Shown: positions 8,005 through 15,968 of the stretch, piece by piece
Layout: the number at the start of each line of letters is the position of its first letter
How positions within the stretch are numbered: the stretch's first letter is position 1
Assembly (NCBI RefSeq): GCF_008064665.1
Contig: NZ_VRZA01000008.1
Location: 62,001 to 126,000 of the forward strand
DNA: 64,000 bases
Source of the DNA: Parahaliea maris
Lineage (GTDB): Bacteria > Pseudomonadota > Gammaproteobacteria > Pseudomonadales > Halieaceae
Direction of reading: 5' to 3'
Made by a program: the position numbers and the translations under genes
Notes under the pieces: model-generated
Database searches by the model: none
The model's input: the letters and a program-made list of their open reading frames with translations, nothing else
What the model was told of the DNA's origin: nothing

Positions 8005-9417
8005 TTACGCCTGGTGAAACAGGGGGGGCCGTTTGTCGGTCAGCGGGGCCTCCCGCTGGTAGGCATAACCGGCCTGCAGCACCCGGGCGTCGTCGAACTT
8101 CGCCCCCACCAGTTGCAACCCGATTGGCAGCCCATCGGCGCAGAATCCGCAGGGTACGGAAAGCGCGGGCTGGCCGGTGAGGTTGAAGGGGTAGGTAAAC
8201 GGCGTCCAGGTGGGCCAGCGGGTACTGGGCCAGTCTTCAGGCACCTCGCGGTTGGTGGCAAAGGCGGTGATGGGCAGCGTGGGGGTGAGCAAGAGGTCGT
8301 ATTTCTGGTGGAACGTGGCCATACGCTCGCACAGGGCCGCACGCTCGTTCATCGCGCCCATGTAATCCAGCATCGACAGCCGCGCGGCCTTCTCGGCCAC
8401 CTTCACCAGTTCCGGGTCCATCTGCTCCCGCTTGCGCGCACCCAGGTCACGCATCGCATTGGCAGCACCGCCGTAGAACAGGTGGCCGAATGCACCCAGT
8501 GGGTCACTGAAGCTGGGGTCCACTTCGACCACCGTGGCACCGAGCCGGGAGAACACTTTGGCCGCCTCGCGAACACTGGCTTCTACCTCCGGCGTCACCT
8601 CGACATGGCCGAGGTTGGGACTGAAAGCGATTTTCATCCCTTCCACACCGCGCTTGAGGTCGGCCGTGTAGTCAATCCCCCGCCGGGGAATGGCGTTGGT
8701 GTCGCGGTGATCGGCCTCGCTCATCACGTTCATGAGCAGGGCGCAGTCTTCCACTGTCCAGGTCATCGGGCCGGCGTGGGCCAGGGTGCCGAAGGGGCTG
8801 GCGGGCCAGTGCGGCACCTCGCCAAAGGAGGGCTTCAGACCCACGATGCCGCAGAAGCCGGCGGGAATGCGGATCGAGCCACCGGCATCAGTACCCAGGC
8901 CAATGGCACCCATGCCCAGCGCGACCGCGGCGCCGGTACCGCCACTGGAACCACCTGCCGTGCGGCTCGGGTCCCAGGGGTTATTGGTGTGCCCGCACAG
9001 GGGGCTGTCGGTGACCCCCTTCCAGCCGAATTCCGGCGTGGTGGTCTTGCCCAGCGGTACATAGCCGTGCCGGTCCAGCGCCGCGATGCAGGGGGCACTC
9101 TTGCCGAGAGTACTGTTGGGTTCGATCGTGCGGGAGCCTTTGAGGGTCGGCCACATCGGGGTCAGGAATACATCCTTCACCGCGACCGGCACACCGTCCA
9201 GTAACCCCTTGGGTGACTTGTTGTTGTAGCGCAGCTCCGCTTCCAGCGCGTAGCGCAGTGTGGTCTCCTCATCCACCAGGCAGTAGGCGTTTACCTCGCC
9301 GTCGAGCTTGTCGATCTGGGCCAGCATGGCCCTGGTCACCTCTACCGGCGACAGGCTGCCATCGGTATAACGGGCGACCAGTTCGGTGGCTGTGAGGGCG
9401 ACGATATCCTGACTCAT
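8005..9417 (-). CDS. Amidase of the amidase-signature (GatA-like) family
   Basis: Serine hydrolase with a Ser-cisSer-Lys triad that cleaves amide bonds. The triad is visible: Lys in LLDGVPVAVKDVF (about residue 81), the cis-Ser in TAGGSSGGTGAAVALG and the nucleophile Ser in GLGTDAGGSIRIPAGFCG. At 470 residues it is typical of stand-alone amidases rather than GatA, and no gatB or gatC is near. An AGGAGG ribosome site precedes the ATG at 9417. It is the first gene of a two-gene operon with the aminotransferase downstream. Substrate unknown. Confidence 0.88.
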   Translation of the reverse strand: MSQDIVALTATELVARYTDGSLSPVEVTRAMLAQIDKLDGEVNAYCLVDEETTLRYALEAELRYNNKSPKGLLDGVPVAVKDVFLTPMWPTLKGSRTIEPNSTLGKSAPCIAALDRHGYVPLGKTTTPEFGWKGVTDSPLCGHTNNPWDPSRTAGGSSGGTGAAVALGMGAIGLGTDAGGSIRIPAGFCGIVGLKPSFGEVPHWPASPFGTLAHAGPMTWTVEDCALLMNVMSEADHRDTNAIPRRGIDYTADLKRGVEGMKIAFSPNLGHVEVTPEVEASVREAAKVFSRLGATVVEVDPSFSDPLGAFGHLFYGGAANAMRDLGARKREQMDPELVKVAEKAARLSMLDYMGAMNERAALCERMATFHQKYDLLLTPTLPITAFATNREVPEDWPSTRWPTWTPFTYPFNLTGQPALSVPCGFCADGLPIGLQLVGAKFDDARVLQAGYAYQREAPLTDKRPPLFHQA

Positions 9418-9444
9418 GAGTACCTCCTGTGCATTTCACGGCAT

Positions 9445-9465
9445 CAGGGCGAGCAACACGCCCTG
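9445..9465. promoter_or_regulatory. Inverted repeat upstream of the amidase gene
   Basis: CAGGGCG and CGCCCTG form a perfect 7-bp inverted repeat separated by 7 bp, 28 bp upstream of the amidase start and between divergent genes. It could be an operator; no regulator gene is adjacent and no function is proven. Confidence 0.3.
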
Positions 9466-9571
9466 CCCTGACCGTACATGCCTCGAGGTGGAAGCGTCAA
9501 ATGAGTGGCCGGCTGACGGCGTGCGCCGGGCCCGCTAAACTGCCGGAATTCCCCAAGCCAAGGACAGCCCC

Positions 9572-9997
9572 GTGAATAACCCAGCCCACAGCCTGCACCC
9601 CCGGTTACTGGCCGACAGCCATCTGCTCGGCCACCTCGACGGCGGCACCCTGTTGTTGTCGCGCAACGCCCTGTTGCACTGGTTCATCCTCGTGCCGGAA
9701 ACGGAGCTGGAGGACGTACTGGACCTGCCCGCTGCGCAGTTGCCCATTGTGCTGGCGGACTGCCGGGCGCTGTCGGTGTTTCTCAAGGAGGAACTGCACT
9801 ATCCCAAGGTCAACTTTGCCGGCCTGGGTAATGTGGTCCCCCAGATGCACCTGCACATTGTCGGCCGGCGCGAGGGGGATGCCTGCTGGCCGCAACCGGT
9901 GTGGGGCAATCTGCCCGCGGGAAGGCCCTGGCAGGACGACGAACTGGTTGCGCTGAAGGAGGGGTTGGCCGCCCACTGCGGCCTGGTGAAATCCTAG
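9572..9997 (+). CDS. HIT-family protein
   Basis: Histidine-triad nucleotide hydrolase or transferase-like protein of 141 residues. The C-terminal half carries KVNFAGLGNVVPQMHLHIVGR, the HIT motif region, in which the first His of the usual His-x-His-x-His pattern is Gln; this variant is common in one bacterial HIT clade. The start is GTG at 9572 with AAGGACAG upstream. Its stop overlaps the stop of the convergent DUF3192 gene within a shared CTAG. A nucleotide phosphate substrate is likely but unknown. Confidence 0.82.
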   Translation: MNNPAHSLHPRLLADSHLLGHLDGGTLLLSRNALLHWFILVPETELEDVLDLPAAQLPIVLADCRALSVFLKEELHYPKVNFAGLGNVVPQMHLHIVGRREGDACWPQPVWGNLPAGRPWQDDELVALKEGLAAHCGLVKS

Positions 9998-10350
9998 CGA
10001 GCCGACATGTAGACCGACTCGCCCCAACCCACCAGCTCACCGCCACGGAACACCAGGGGCGTGGTTTCATCGCGGGTGGTTTCGCCGTCGGACTTGCGCC
10101 AGTGGGTGCGGTAGAACAGCACCCGGATCTCTTCGCCGTCGCGACTGAGGGCCTCGGAGTCAGCCGGCGTTCCCAGCCGTTGACGGACCTCTTCCTGGCT
10201 CATGCCAATCTGCAAACCACTGATCGTCTCCCGATTGGAGCGCTGCTCTTCCTGCCAGTCGTCGCCGGCGCCGTCAGTTTTAATCACCACGCAGCCTGCC
10301 GCCGACAGCATGAGCAGTACCACAACCATGTATTGGGCCAGGGAAATCAC
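9994..10350 (-). CDS. DUF3192 lipoprotein, BamE/SmpA-like fold
   Basis: Outer-membrane or inner-membrane lipoprotein of 118 residues. A hydrophobic leader ends in LSAAGC (lipobox Cys at about residue 20). The domain NRETISGLQIGMSQEEVRQRLGTP followed by VLFYRTHWRKSDGETTRDETTPLVFRGGELVGWG matches the DUF3192 family, which has a BamE-like GMS-x-EEV-x-x-x-LG-x-P core. The start is GTG at 10350 with GGAGGAAG 8 nt upstream. The 4-base CTAG overlap with the HIT gene stop leaves no room for a terminator. Biological role unknown. Confidence 0.85.
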   Translation of the reverse strand: MISLAQYMVVVLLMLSAAGCVVIKTDGAGDDWQEEQRSNRETISGLQIGMSQEEVRQRLGTPADSEALSRDGEEIRVLFYRTHWRKSDGETTRDETTPLVFRGGELVGWGESVYMSAR

Positions 10351-10486
10351 CGTTTTCTTCCTCCAGTTGTTGTCTCGGTGGCGCCTGTCCTGCAGTGCGC
10401 CCTACAGGTGATATAGTTAACCATAACACCCGGAGCCACAATGGCGCCCGTCGCGCAGAACACTCACTTTGTCGCGAGGACGAACA

Positions 10487-11746
10487 TCAGTCGGCGAAGC
10501 GGTAATCTGCCCCCAGTCCGGCGATACGAATGCGGTTGGCGAACACCGAGAACGCCAGGTAGGCGGCCAGGCCATTGGTGCGCAACATCCACGGCGGCAG
10601 GTAGAACGCCGGAGCGATGCTGCCGTCCTCGAACAGCGGAGCCAGCTCGATCACATCGCTCACCGTCATCCGTCCTGCAAACAGGAAGCGGCACAGGCGC
10701 AGTCGATTGTGTTGCAGCGCCCAGCGGAAGAAGGTGTGCACTTCCATCAACCCGTGCAGGTAAACGGTATCCTTGGTGAAGGCGCTGCCCCCGGTGACCG
10801 GTGCACCCCGGAAGACCCGCATGGCCGAGTTGAAGCTCTCCACCTCGCTCTGCCCGGCGGCCAGGAAGTAGCGGAAGACCTCGATAAAATCCGCGCCACG
10901 CAGGGCCATGTCGATGGCGATGATACGCAGGGCGATGCGCTGCAGTCGGCGGATATCCACCGCACCGGTCACCAGCTCGGCAAAGGTGGCCAGGCCTTCC
11001 TGGGTACCGGTGGTACGCGGCGCCCCGAGGCTGAGGCTGGTGAAGTGGGGTTGCTCGCGACCGTTGAGGGCGGTCAGGCTGTGCACGAAGGCCTCGTGCT
11101 CCAGCAACTGGTTGAGGTCGTATTCCGAAAAGGGCGTCCCCGCCCGCAGGCGAATACGGGTGGCGCCGGCGGCGGCCTTGGAGGCCAGATGTTCATCGAT
11201 CACCACGTCGATGTGGTGGCGGTCGATCACCTTGCCGATGCGCTCGCTGAGCTCCTGCTGCAGCACCTCCGCCGACAGGCAGTAATCCGCCTCGTGCAGG
11301 CTGTACTCCTGCTCGTAGGCCGCGGTCACATCGATGAAATGCCGGGCGGCATCGATGTTGTGTACCGTACCGCCCGCCAGGGTGTCGCCCGGCTTGCCGT
11401 AGAGCGACAGGGAGCGCGCGGTGACCGCGGGCGTGCCGCGGGCCTCGAGCAGGCGGGCGGCGTCGTGGTAGGAGCGGGCCGTGTTGTACAGGTAGCTCCC
11501 CAGCGGATGGCTCCTGTCCACTTCCGCCATCAGCGCATCCAGCGATCGCAGGGTCCCGGCGTGGGACTGGGGGGCGTAGCTCACCTCGGGCAGGCGGGGC
11601 TGCCCCGCCCGCCATCCCTCGAGAAAGGCGGTTTGTACTTCCCTCGGCCAGCTCAGGCTACTGAGCAGCTTGATATCCTGCACCATCGCCACCAGCCGGG
11701 CATCCCAGCGGGCGAAGGGTTCGAGTTCCGGAGCCAGGTCTGTCAC
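10487..11746 (-). CDS. QEGLA-motif protein (DUF1704), MATCAP-like metallopeptidase fold
   Basis: Member of the DUF1704 family, annotated as flavohemoglobin expression-modulating QEGLA motif protein. The motif TQEGLATFAEL is present, with an upstream LLEHEAFVHSL. This HExxxH-type arrangement is also found in the eukaryotic tubulin carboxypeptidases MATCAP/KIAA0895, with which DUF1704 is homologous, so a zinc peptidase role is possible. The 420 residues are normal for bacterial members. I prefer the GTG at 11746, 6 nt after GGGGA, over the TTG at 11752. No flavohemoglobin gene is nearby, so the family name gives no local support. Substrate unknown. Confidence 0.82.
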   Translation of the reverse strand: MTDLAPELEPFARWDARLVAMVQDIKLLSSLSWPREVQTAFLEGWRAGQPRLPEVSYAPQSHAGTLRSLDALMAEVDRSHPLGSYLYNTARSYHDAARLLEARGTPAVTARSLSLYGKPGDTLAGGTVHNIDAARHFIDVTAAYEQEYSLHEADYCLSAEVLQQELSERIGKVIDRHHIDVVIDEHLASKAAAGATRIRLRAGTPFSEYDLNQLLEHEAFVHSLTALNGREQPHFTSLSLGAPRTTGTQEGLATFAELVTGAVDIRRLQRIALRIIAIDMALRGADFIEVFRYFLAAGQSEVESFNSAMRVFRGAPVTGGSAFTKDTVYLHGLMEVHTFFRWALQHNRLRLCRFLFAGRMTVSDVIELAPLFEDGSIAPAFYLPPWMLRTNGLAAYLAFSVFANRIRIAGLGADYRFAD

Positions 11747-11849
11747 GGGCAATCCCCACTACAGTGGATGGCAGTCTGGCGCAGTATAGAGTCCACGCGC
11801 CCCGCGGCTAAGGAACTGTTTTCGGCAATTTACCGCAGTTCGTGACCAG

Positions 11850-12485
11850 GTGATGCCCCTGCCCTATCCTTGGCCCATGGACCTGTTCGAGCAACGAGAT
11901 GAAGAACCCCTGCCGCTACCCGACGCCGACGTGCGCCTGCTGCGCCGCCCGGTTCTGCCCCTGCCTGCTGCTCAGGTGATGGCGCGCCTGCTTGAGGAGA
12001 CTCCGTGGGCGACGCGGGAAATCCGGCTATTCGGCAAAACCCTGCCGGAACCGCGCGAGAGCGCCTGGTATGGCGACCCGGGCACCGAATACCGCTACTC
12101 GGGGCTGCTGCTGCATCCCCTGCCCTGGACGCCCCTGTTGCAGCAGCTGCGTGAAGCCGTGGAGCGCGCCAGTGGCAGCCGCTTCAACTCCGTGCTGCTC
12201 AACCACTACCGCAACGAACAGGACAGCATGGGCATGCACGCCGACGACGAACCGGAACTGGGGCAGCGCCCGGTGATCGCCTCCCTCAGCCTGGGCGCAG
12301 AGCGGGTGCTGACCTTCCGGCACCGCTACGACCGGGCCCTCAAACCCCTGCGTGTGCCGCTGGCCGATGGCAGCCTGTTACTGATGGCGGGAGACACCCA
12401 GCGCTACTGGAAGCACGGTATCGCCAAGCTGAGCCGGCCCTGTGGGCCGCGCCTCAACCTGACCTTTCGCCAGATCCGGACCTAG
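11850..12485 (+). CDS. AlkB-like 2-oxoglutarate/Fe(II) dioxygenase
   Basis: Predicted DNA or RNA alkylation-repair dioxygenase of the ALKBH2/3-like group, which removes methyl groups from 1-methyladenine and 3-methylcytosine. The metal triad and 2-oxoglutarate ligands are seen as MHADDEPELG (His and Asp), the distal His in RYWKHGI, and the Arg pair in GPRLNLTFRQIR. FNSVLLNHYRNEQDSMGMH is characteristic of the family. Length 211 residues is normal. The ATG at 11877 is an alternative start. Its TAG shares a CTAG with the stop of the convergent glycosidase gene. Confidence 0.88.
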   Translation: MMPLPYPWPMDLFEQRDEEPLPLPDADVRLLRRPVLPLPAAQVMARLLEETPWATREIRLFGKTLPEPRESAWYGDPGTEYRYSGLLLHPLPWTPLLQQLREAVERASGSRFNSVLLNHYRNEQDSMGMHADDEPELGQRPVIASLSLGAERVLTFRHRYDRALKPLRVPLADGSLLLMAGDTQRYWKHGIAKLSRPCGPRLNLTFRQIRT

Positions 12486-14875
12486 CTGGAAGCACCGGCA
12501 ACGGAGGGCCGCAACAGGCGGATGCCGAACACCGGCCCGGCGGTGTGCCGGCCGATGGGTTCGAAGCGCACCCGCACCTGCTGGCGGTTGCGGGTGAAAG
12601 GCTCCGGCACCGGGTAGGACACGGTCATGAATTCACCGGGCTGCGGCGCCTCGAGTTCCTGCCGCGCCAGCTCCTCACCGTCCAGGAGAATGCGGAATTT
12701 GCGCCGGCGCTCACCGCCCCAGTAGGTGGCCTGCAGGATCAGTTCGCCAGGTACTACCGGCAGGTCAAACTCGAAAAAGCCCTGCATGCGGGCGTCGCGG
12801 CCGTGGCGACCCCGGTACACCACCGGGTAGGAAATCTCCGAGGTGAGGTTACAGTCCCGCTCGGGCTGCATCTCACCGAGGTGGATAACGGCAACGGAGC
12901 GCGCCGCCAGCTCGCGTTCAGCGCGCTGGGCTGCCACCAGCGCCGCCTCCTCTTCGGTCCATTGTGATTCGCTGAAGCGCCGAAAATACACCGCACTGCG
13001 ACGCTCGTACTGGCTGTAGAACGGCACCAGGGAAAGCGCACCGGGCCTCGCCACCTCTGCGCTGATCCGATAGGCCGCAGTGCCGCTGTCGCCCTGCACC
13101 GCCTTCTCGAGAGGCGCCTCGCCCACCAGTGCCGGGACCATCCCCTCATACACGTCACTGGCCGGCCCGAGATCGGCGGCCATCACCAGCGGCCCGTGCA
13201 ACAGGGCGACCGTGCTCGCATCACCGGGGGTGACCTCTTCCCGTAGGGACAGCGTCAGATGCAGTGCCAGCCGGTCCCCGGCATTCCAGCGCCGGGTCAC
13301 CAGGGCATAGCCGGCCTCCAACAACGGCGCTACCGGTTCTCCATTCAGCTTCACGGTGAAGCCTTCTGCCCAGCCGGGAATGCGCAACGCCAGGGTAAAG
13401 GCGCCATCGCTGCCGGGGGTGAGCACCTCCAGTGTGCTGTCGGCGCCGTGGGGATAAGTCGTTTGCAGACGCAGGCGGGCCCCGGTGGCCGCCCACCCGG
13501 CTTGCGCGGGAATGTACTGGTTGACGAACAGGACCGGGTCGCCGCCCCCTTCGCCCTCCCAGAAAATGGACTCGCCGTGCTTGGCGTGGCTCTCCATGCC
13601 GCTGCCCACACAGCACCAGAACGAATCGAAGGGGGTGGAGTACTCCCTGGCACTGCCCGCCATCAGCGGCGTCATGTAGGTAAACATCCCGGTCTCGGGG
13701 TGCTGGGCGGCCATGATGTGGTTGAGGTGGGTACGCTCGTAGTAATCGAACAGGGCGGCGTCCGGGCGCTGGCCATAGAGCCGGCGGGTCAGGCGCAGCA
13801 TGTTGTAACTGTTGCAGTGCTCACACGTCTGCTCGGTGATGTGGTCGGCGATACGGTCCGGCTCGAAAAAGTACTCCCGGTCGGCATTGCCGCCGATGAC
13901 ATAACTGTGATGCCCCGTCACCCGCTGCCAGAAAAAGCGTGCGGCCCCGGCACGCTCGCGGTCGCCGTCGAGCTCGGCAATGCGCGCCAGGCCCACAAGC
14001 TTCGGCACCTGGGTGTTGGCATGGAAATTCGCCAGTTCATCGCGCCCCGCCATCAGCGGGTCCAGCACGCGCTGGTCGTACAGGCGCCGGGCCACCGCCA
14101 GCCAGCGGGCATCGCCGGTGCGCGCATAAAACTCGGCGAAACTCTCATTGAGGCCGCCGTACTCACAGGCCAGCACCTGCTGCAGTTGTTCATCAGACAG
14201 GGCCAGGAACACTTTTTCCAGGTAGCTCGCAAAACCCAGCGCCACCGGCAGGGCGTTGCTTACACCACAGTAATGCTGGGCATCCAACAAGCCGGCAAAC
14301 AGTTTGTGAATGGTGTACAGCGGCGCCCAGGCGCCGTTCAGGTCAAAGCCTCCGGAGATGATTTCGCCGCGCATGATCTCGGGGAAAATTTCCTGGCCAT
14401 CTGCAATCGTCCCGTCAGGGCGTTTGCGGGTCAGGCCGGCGACATAGCCGTCACCGCGCTGCGCCTGGATACGTTGCAGTTCATCCACGATGTACTGCAC
14501 CCGTCGGCAGCTTTCACTGTCTCCGGTCTGGGCGTGGGTGAGGGACAGGGCCGACAGGTAATGGCCGAGAGTGTGTCCGGCGATGGTGTCGCCCTCCCAG
14601 CCGCCGTAGACCTCGCCTTTTGGCGGCAGGCCTGCGCCGGTGTAGAAATTGTGCAGGAGGCGGTCGGGCTCGAGGCGGTGAAGGTACTCTGTGTTGGTCA
14701 GTACCGCATCGAGCATGGGGCCGGGCAACAGCCTCACTGCGGCCAGTGGCAGTGGCCGCGCGCGTGCTGGCAGGGCACCCCCGGTAACCGCGTGCACACC
14801 CCGGGGGACCGTTGCCAGTGCGGCAGTCGCACCGAGGCCTTTAACAAACTGGCGTCGAGGGGTATTCAGGGGCAT
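12482..14875 (-). CDS. GH127-like (DUF1680) beta-L-arabinofuranosidase-type glycoside hydrolase, Tat-exported
   Basis: Predicted exported glycoside hydrolase of about 797 residues. The leader has a twin-arginine motif RRQFVKGLGATAALATVP, so it should be exported folded. The catalytic domain shows GEVYGGWEGDTIAGHTLGHY, the Glu/Cys region EQTCEHCNSYNMLRLTRRLY and DSFWCCVGSGMESHAKHG; GH127 enzymes use a zinc-bound Cys nucleophile in this Cys cluster. C-terminal beta-sandwich domains follow. I chose the ATG at 14875 because it places the Tat motif at the N-terminus; the ATG at 14929 would add 18 residues. Substrate is probably an arabinofuranoside but DUF1680 is diverse. The gene ends in a CTAG overlap with the AlkB-like gene. 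Confidence 0.82.
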   Translation of the reverse strand: MPLNTPRRQFVKGLGATAALATVPRGVHAVTGGALPARARPLPLAAVRLLPGPMLDAVLTNTEYLHRLEPDRLLHNFYTGAGLPPKGEVYGGWEGDTIAGHTLGHYLSALSLTHAQTGDSESCRRVQYIVDELQRIQAQRGDGYVAGLTRKRPDGTIADGQEIFPEIMRGEIISGGFDLNGAWAPLYTIHKLFAGLLDAQHYCGVSNALPVALGFASYLEKVFLALSDEQLQQVLACEYGGLNESFAEFYARTGDARWLAVARRLYDQRVLDPLMAGRDELANFHANTQVPKLVGLARIAELDGDRERAGAARFFWQRVTGHHSYVIGGNADREYFFEPDRIADHITEQTCEHCNSYNMLRLTRRLYGQRPDAALFDYYERTHLNHIMAAQHPETGMFTYMTPLMAGSAREYSTPFDSFWCCVGSGMESHAKHGESIFWEGEGGGDPVLFVNQYIPAQAGWAATGARLRLQTTYPHGADSTLEVLTPGSDGAFTLALRIPGWAEGFTVKLNGEPVAPLLEAGYALVTRRWNAGDRLALHLTLSLREEVTPGDASTVALLHGPLVMAADLGPASDVYEGMVPALVGEAPLEKAVQGDSGTAAYRISAEVARPGALSLVPFYSQYERRSAVYFRRFSESQWTEEEAALVAAQRAERELAARSVAVIHLGEMQPERDCNLTSEISYPVVYRGRHGRDARMQGFFEFDLPVVPGELILQATYWGGERRRKFRILLDGEELARQELEAPQPGEFMTVSYPVPEPFTRNRQQVRVRFEPIGRHTAGPVFGIRLLRPSVAGASS

Positions 14876-15046
14876 CGCGAAATTCCGTCTACTGGTGGGG
14901 CGGTCATTCTTCGATGCGAGCCCCGACAATGCAAGCCACCGCTGGCAATTTGCCAGTCCACCATCGGCCTTGAACCTCCCCCTCTACTCAACTGGCCGCA
15001 AAGCGCCTATATTGCGGCTCATTGCAGCACACAAGGACTCCCCTTC

Positions 15047-15481
15047 ATGACCATCGACTGGTACAGCTTCACTCCATGGACCGCCCTGTCGGGTGGCGTA
15101 CTCATCGGCCTCGCCGCCGGCCTGCTGATCCTGTGGACCGGCCGGGTGGCAGGCATCAGCGGGATTCTCGGCGGATTGCTGCGGCCGGCAGAGGGCGACA
15201 ACATCTGGCGACTCGCCTTCCTCGGCGGCATGATCGTCGCTCCCCTGCTGTGGCAGATGTTTGACCGCCTGCCCCCGATTCGCATCGAGGCCGGCTATCC
15301 ACTCATCATTGCCGCCGGGCTGCTGGTGGGTTATTCCACCCGTCTCGGCTCCGGCTGTACCAGCGGCCACGGTGTCTGCGGCATTTCCCGCCTGTCGCCG
15401 CGCTCCCTGCTGGCCACCGGTTGTTTCATGGCCAGTGGCTTTATCACTGTGTTCCTGCTGCGCCACGTCATAGGAGGCTGA
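15047..15481 (+). CDS. YeeE/YedE-family transporter, N-terminal half (PmpA-like)
   Basis: Half-length member of the YeeE/YedE (TsuA-like) family, which moves thiosulfate or other small sulfur compounds across the inner membrane. There are four membrane segments in 144 residues and the conserved signature GYSTRLGSGCTSGHGVCGISRLSPRS with a Cys thought to contact sulfur ligands. The ATG at 15047 has AAGGA 11 nt upstream. The in-frame open stretch that runs back through the GH127 gene is antisense noise. The second half begins 1 bp after this stop, so the two subunits are translated together. Confidence 0.85.
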   Translation: MTIDWYSFTPWTALSGGVLIGLAAGLLILWTGRVAGISGILGGLLRPAEGDNIWRLAFLGGMIVAPLLWQMFDRLPPIRIEAGYPLIIAAGLLVGYSTRLGSGCTSGHGVCGISRLSPRSLLATGCFMASGFITVFLLRHVIGG

Positions 15482-15482
15482 C

Positions 15483-15953
15483 ATGATTCGCTACCCGCTC
15501 ACCGCCTTCTCCTCCGGACTGCTGTTCGGCCTCGGCTTGTTACTGTCTGGCATGGCTAACCCGGCCAAAGTGCAGTCCTTTCTCGACCTCGCAGGCAACT
15601 GGGACCCCAGCCTGGCCCTGGTGATGGCCGGCGCCATCGGTATCGGCTTCGCCGTATTCAGCATTGCCAAAACCCGCAGCGTCAGCCTGCTGGGTTCACC
15701 AATGCGTCTCCCCGAATCCAACCGCATCGACAGCCCGCTGATCCTCGGCAGCCTCGGTTTTGGTATCGGCTGGGGGCTGGTGGGCTTTTGCCCGGGCCCT
15801 GCACTGGTAGCACTGGGCGCAGGCGAGGCTCGCGCCCTGGTGTTCGTGGTAGCGATGGTGGCGGGCATGGGCCTGTTCGAGTGGCAGAAGCACCTGGAGC
15901 ACAAGCGCGAACACAAGCACCACAAAAGGCAGAAACACAAACACCCGCACTGA
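15483..15953 (+). CDS. YeeE/YedE-family transporter, C-terminal half (PmpB-like), His-rich tail
   Basis: Second half of the split transporter (DUF6691-type), 156 residues with four membrane segments. Signatures are [22 protein letters not shown] and [21 protein letters not shown], whose Cys matches the sulfur-binding signature. TAGGAGG precedes the ATG. The last 20 or so residues are extremely His/Lys-rich ([20 protein letters not shown]), an unusual cytoplasmic tail that could bind metal or nucleic acid, or simply be a charged anchor. Confidence 0.85.
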   Translation: MIRYPLTAFSSGLLFGLGLLLSGMANPAKVQSFLDLAGNWDPSLALVMAGAIGIGFAVFSIAKTRSVSLLGSPMRLPESNRIDSPLILGSLGFGIGWGLVGFCPGPALVALGAGEARALVFVVAMVAGMGLFEWQKHLEHKREHKHHKRQKHKHPH

Positions 15954-15968
15954 GGTGAGGGCTGCAGT

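Noticed and set aside
7885-9204. 439-codon plus-strand ORF over the amidase gene
   Set aside because: It is antisense to the well-supported amidase, with Gly/His/Arg-rich composition typical of shadow frames.
10469-11845. 458-codon plus-strand ORF over the QEGLA-motif gene
   Set aside because: It is antisense to a clear DUF1704 protein and has no domain or good start of its own.
13259-15046. 740-codon open frame on the plus strand running into the YeeE/YedE gene
   Set aside because: The part before 15047 is antisense to the GH127-like gene, has no recognisable domain and only stays open because of GC-rich codon use; only the last 144 codons are a real gene.
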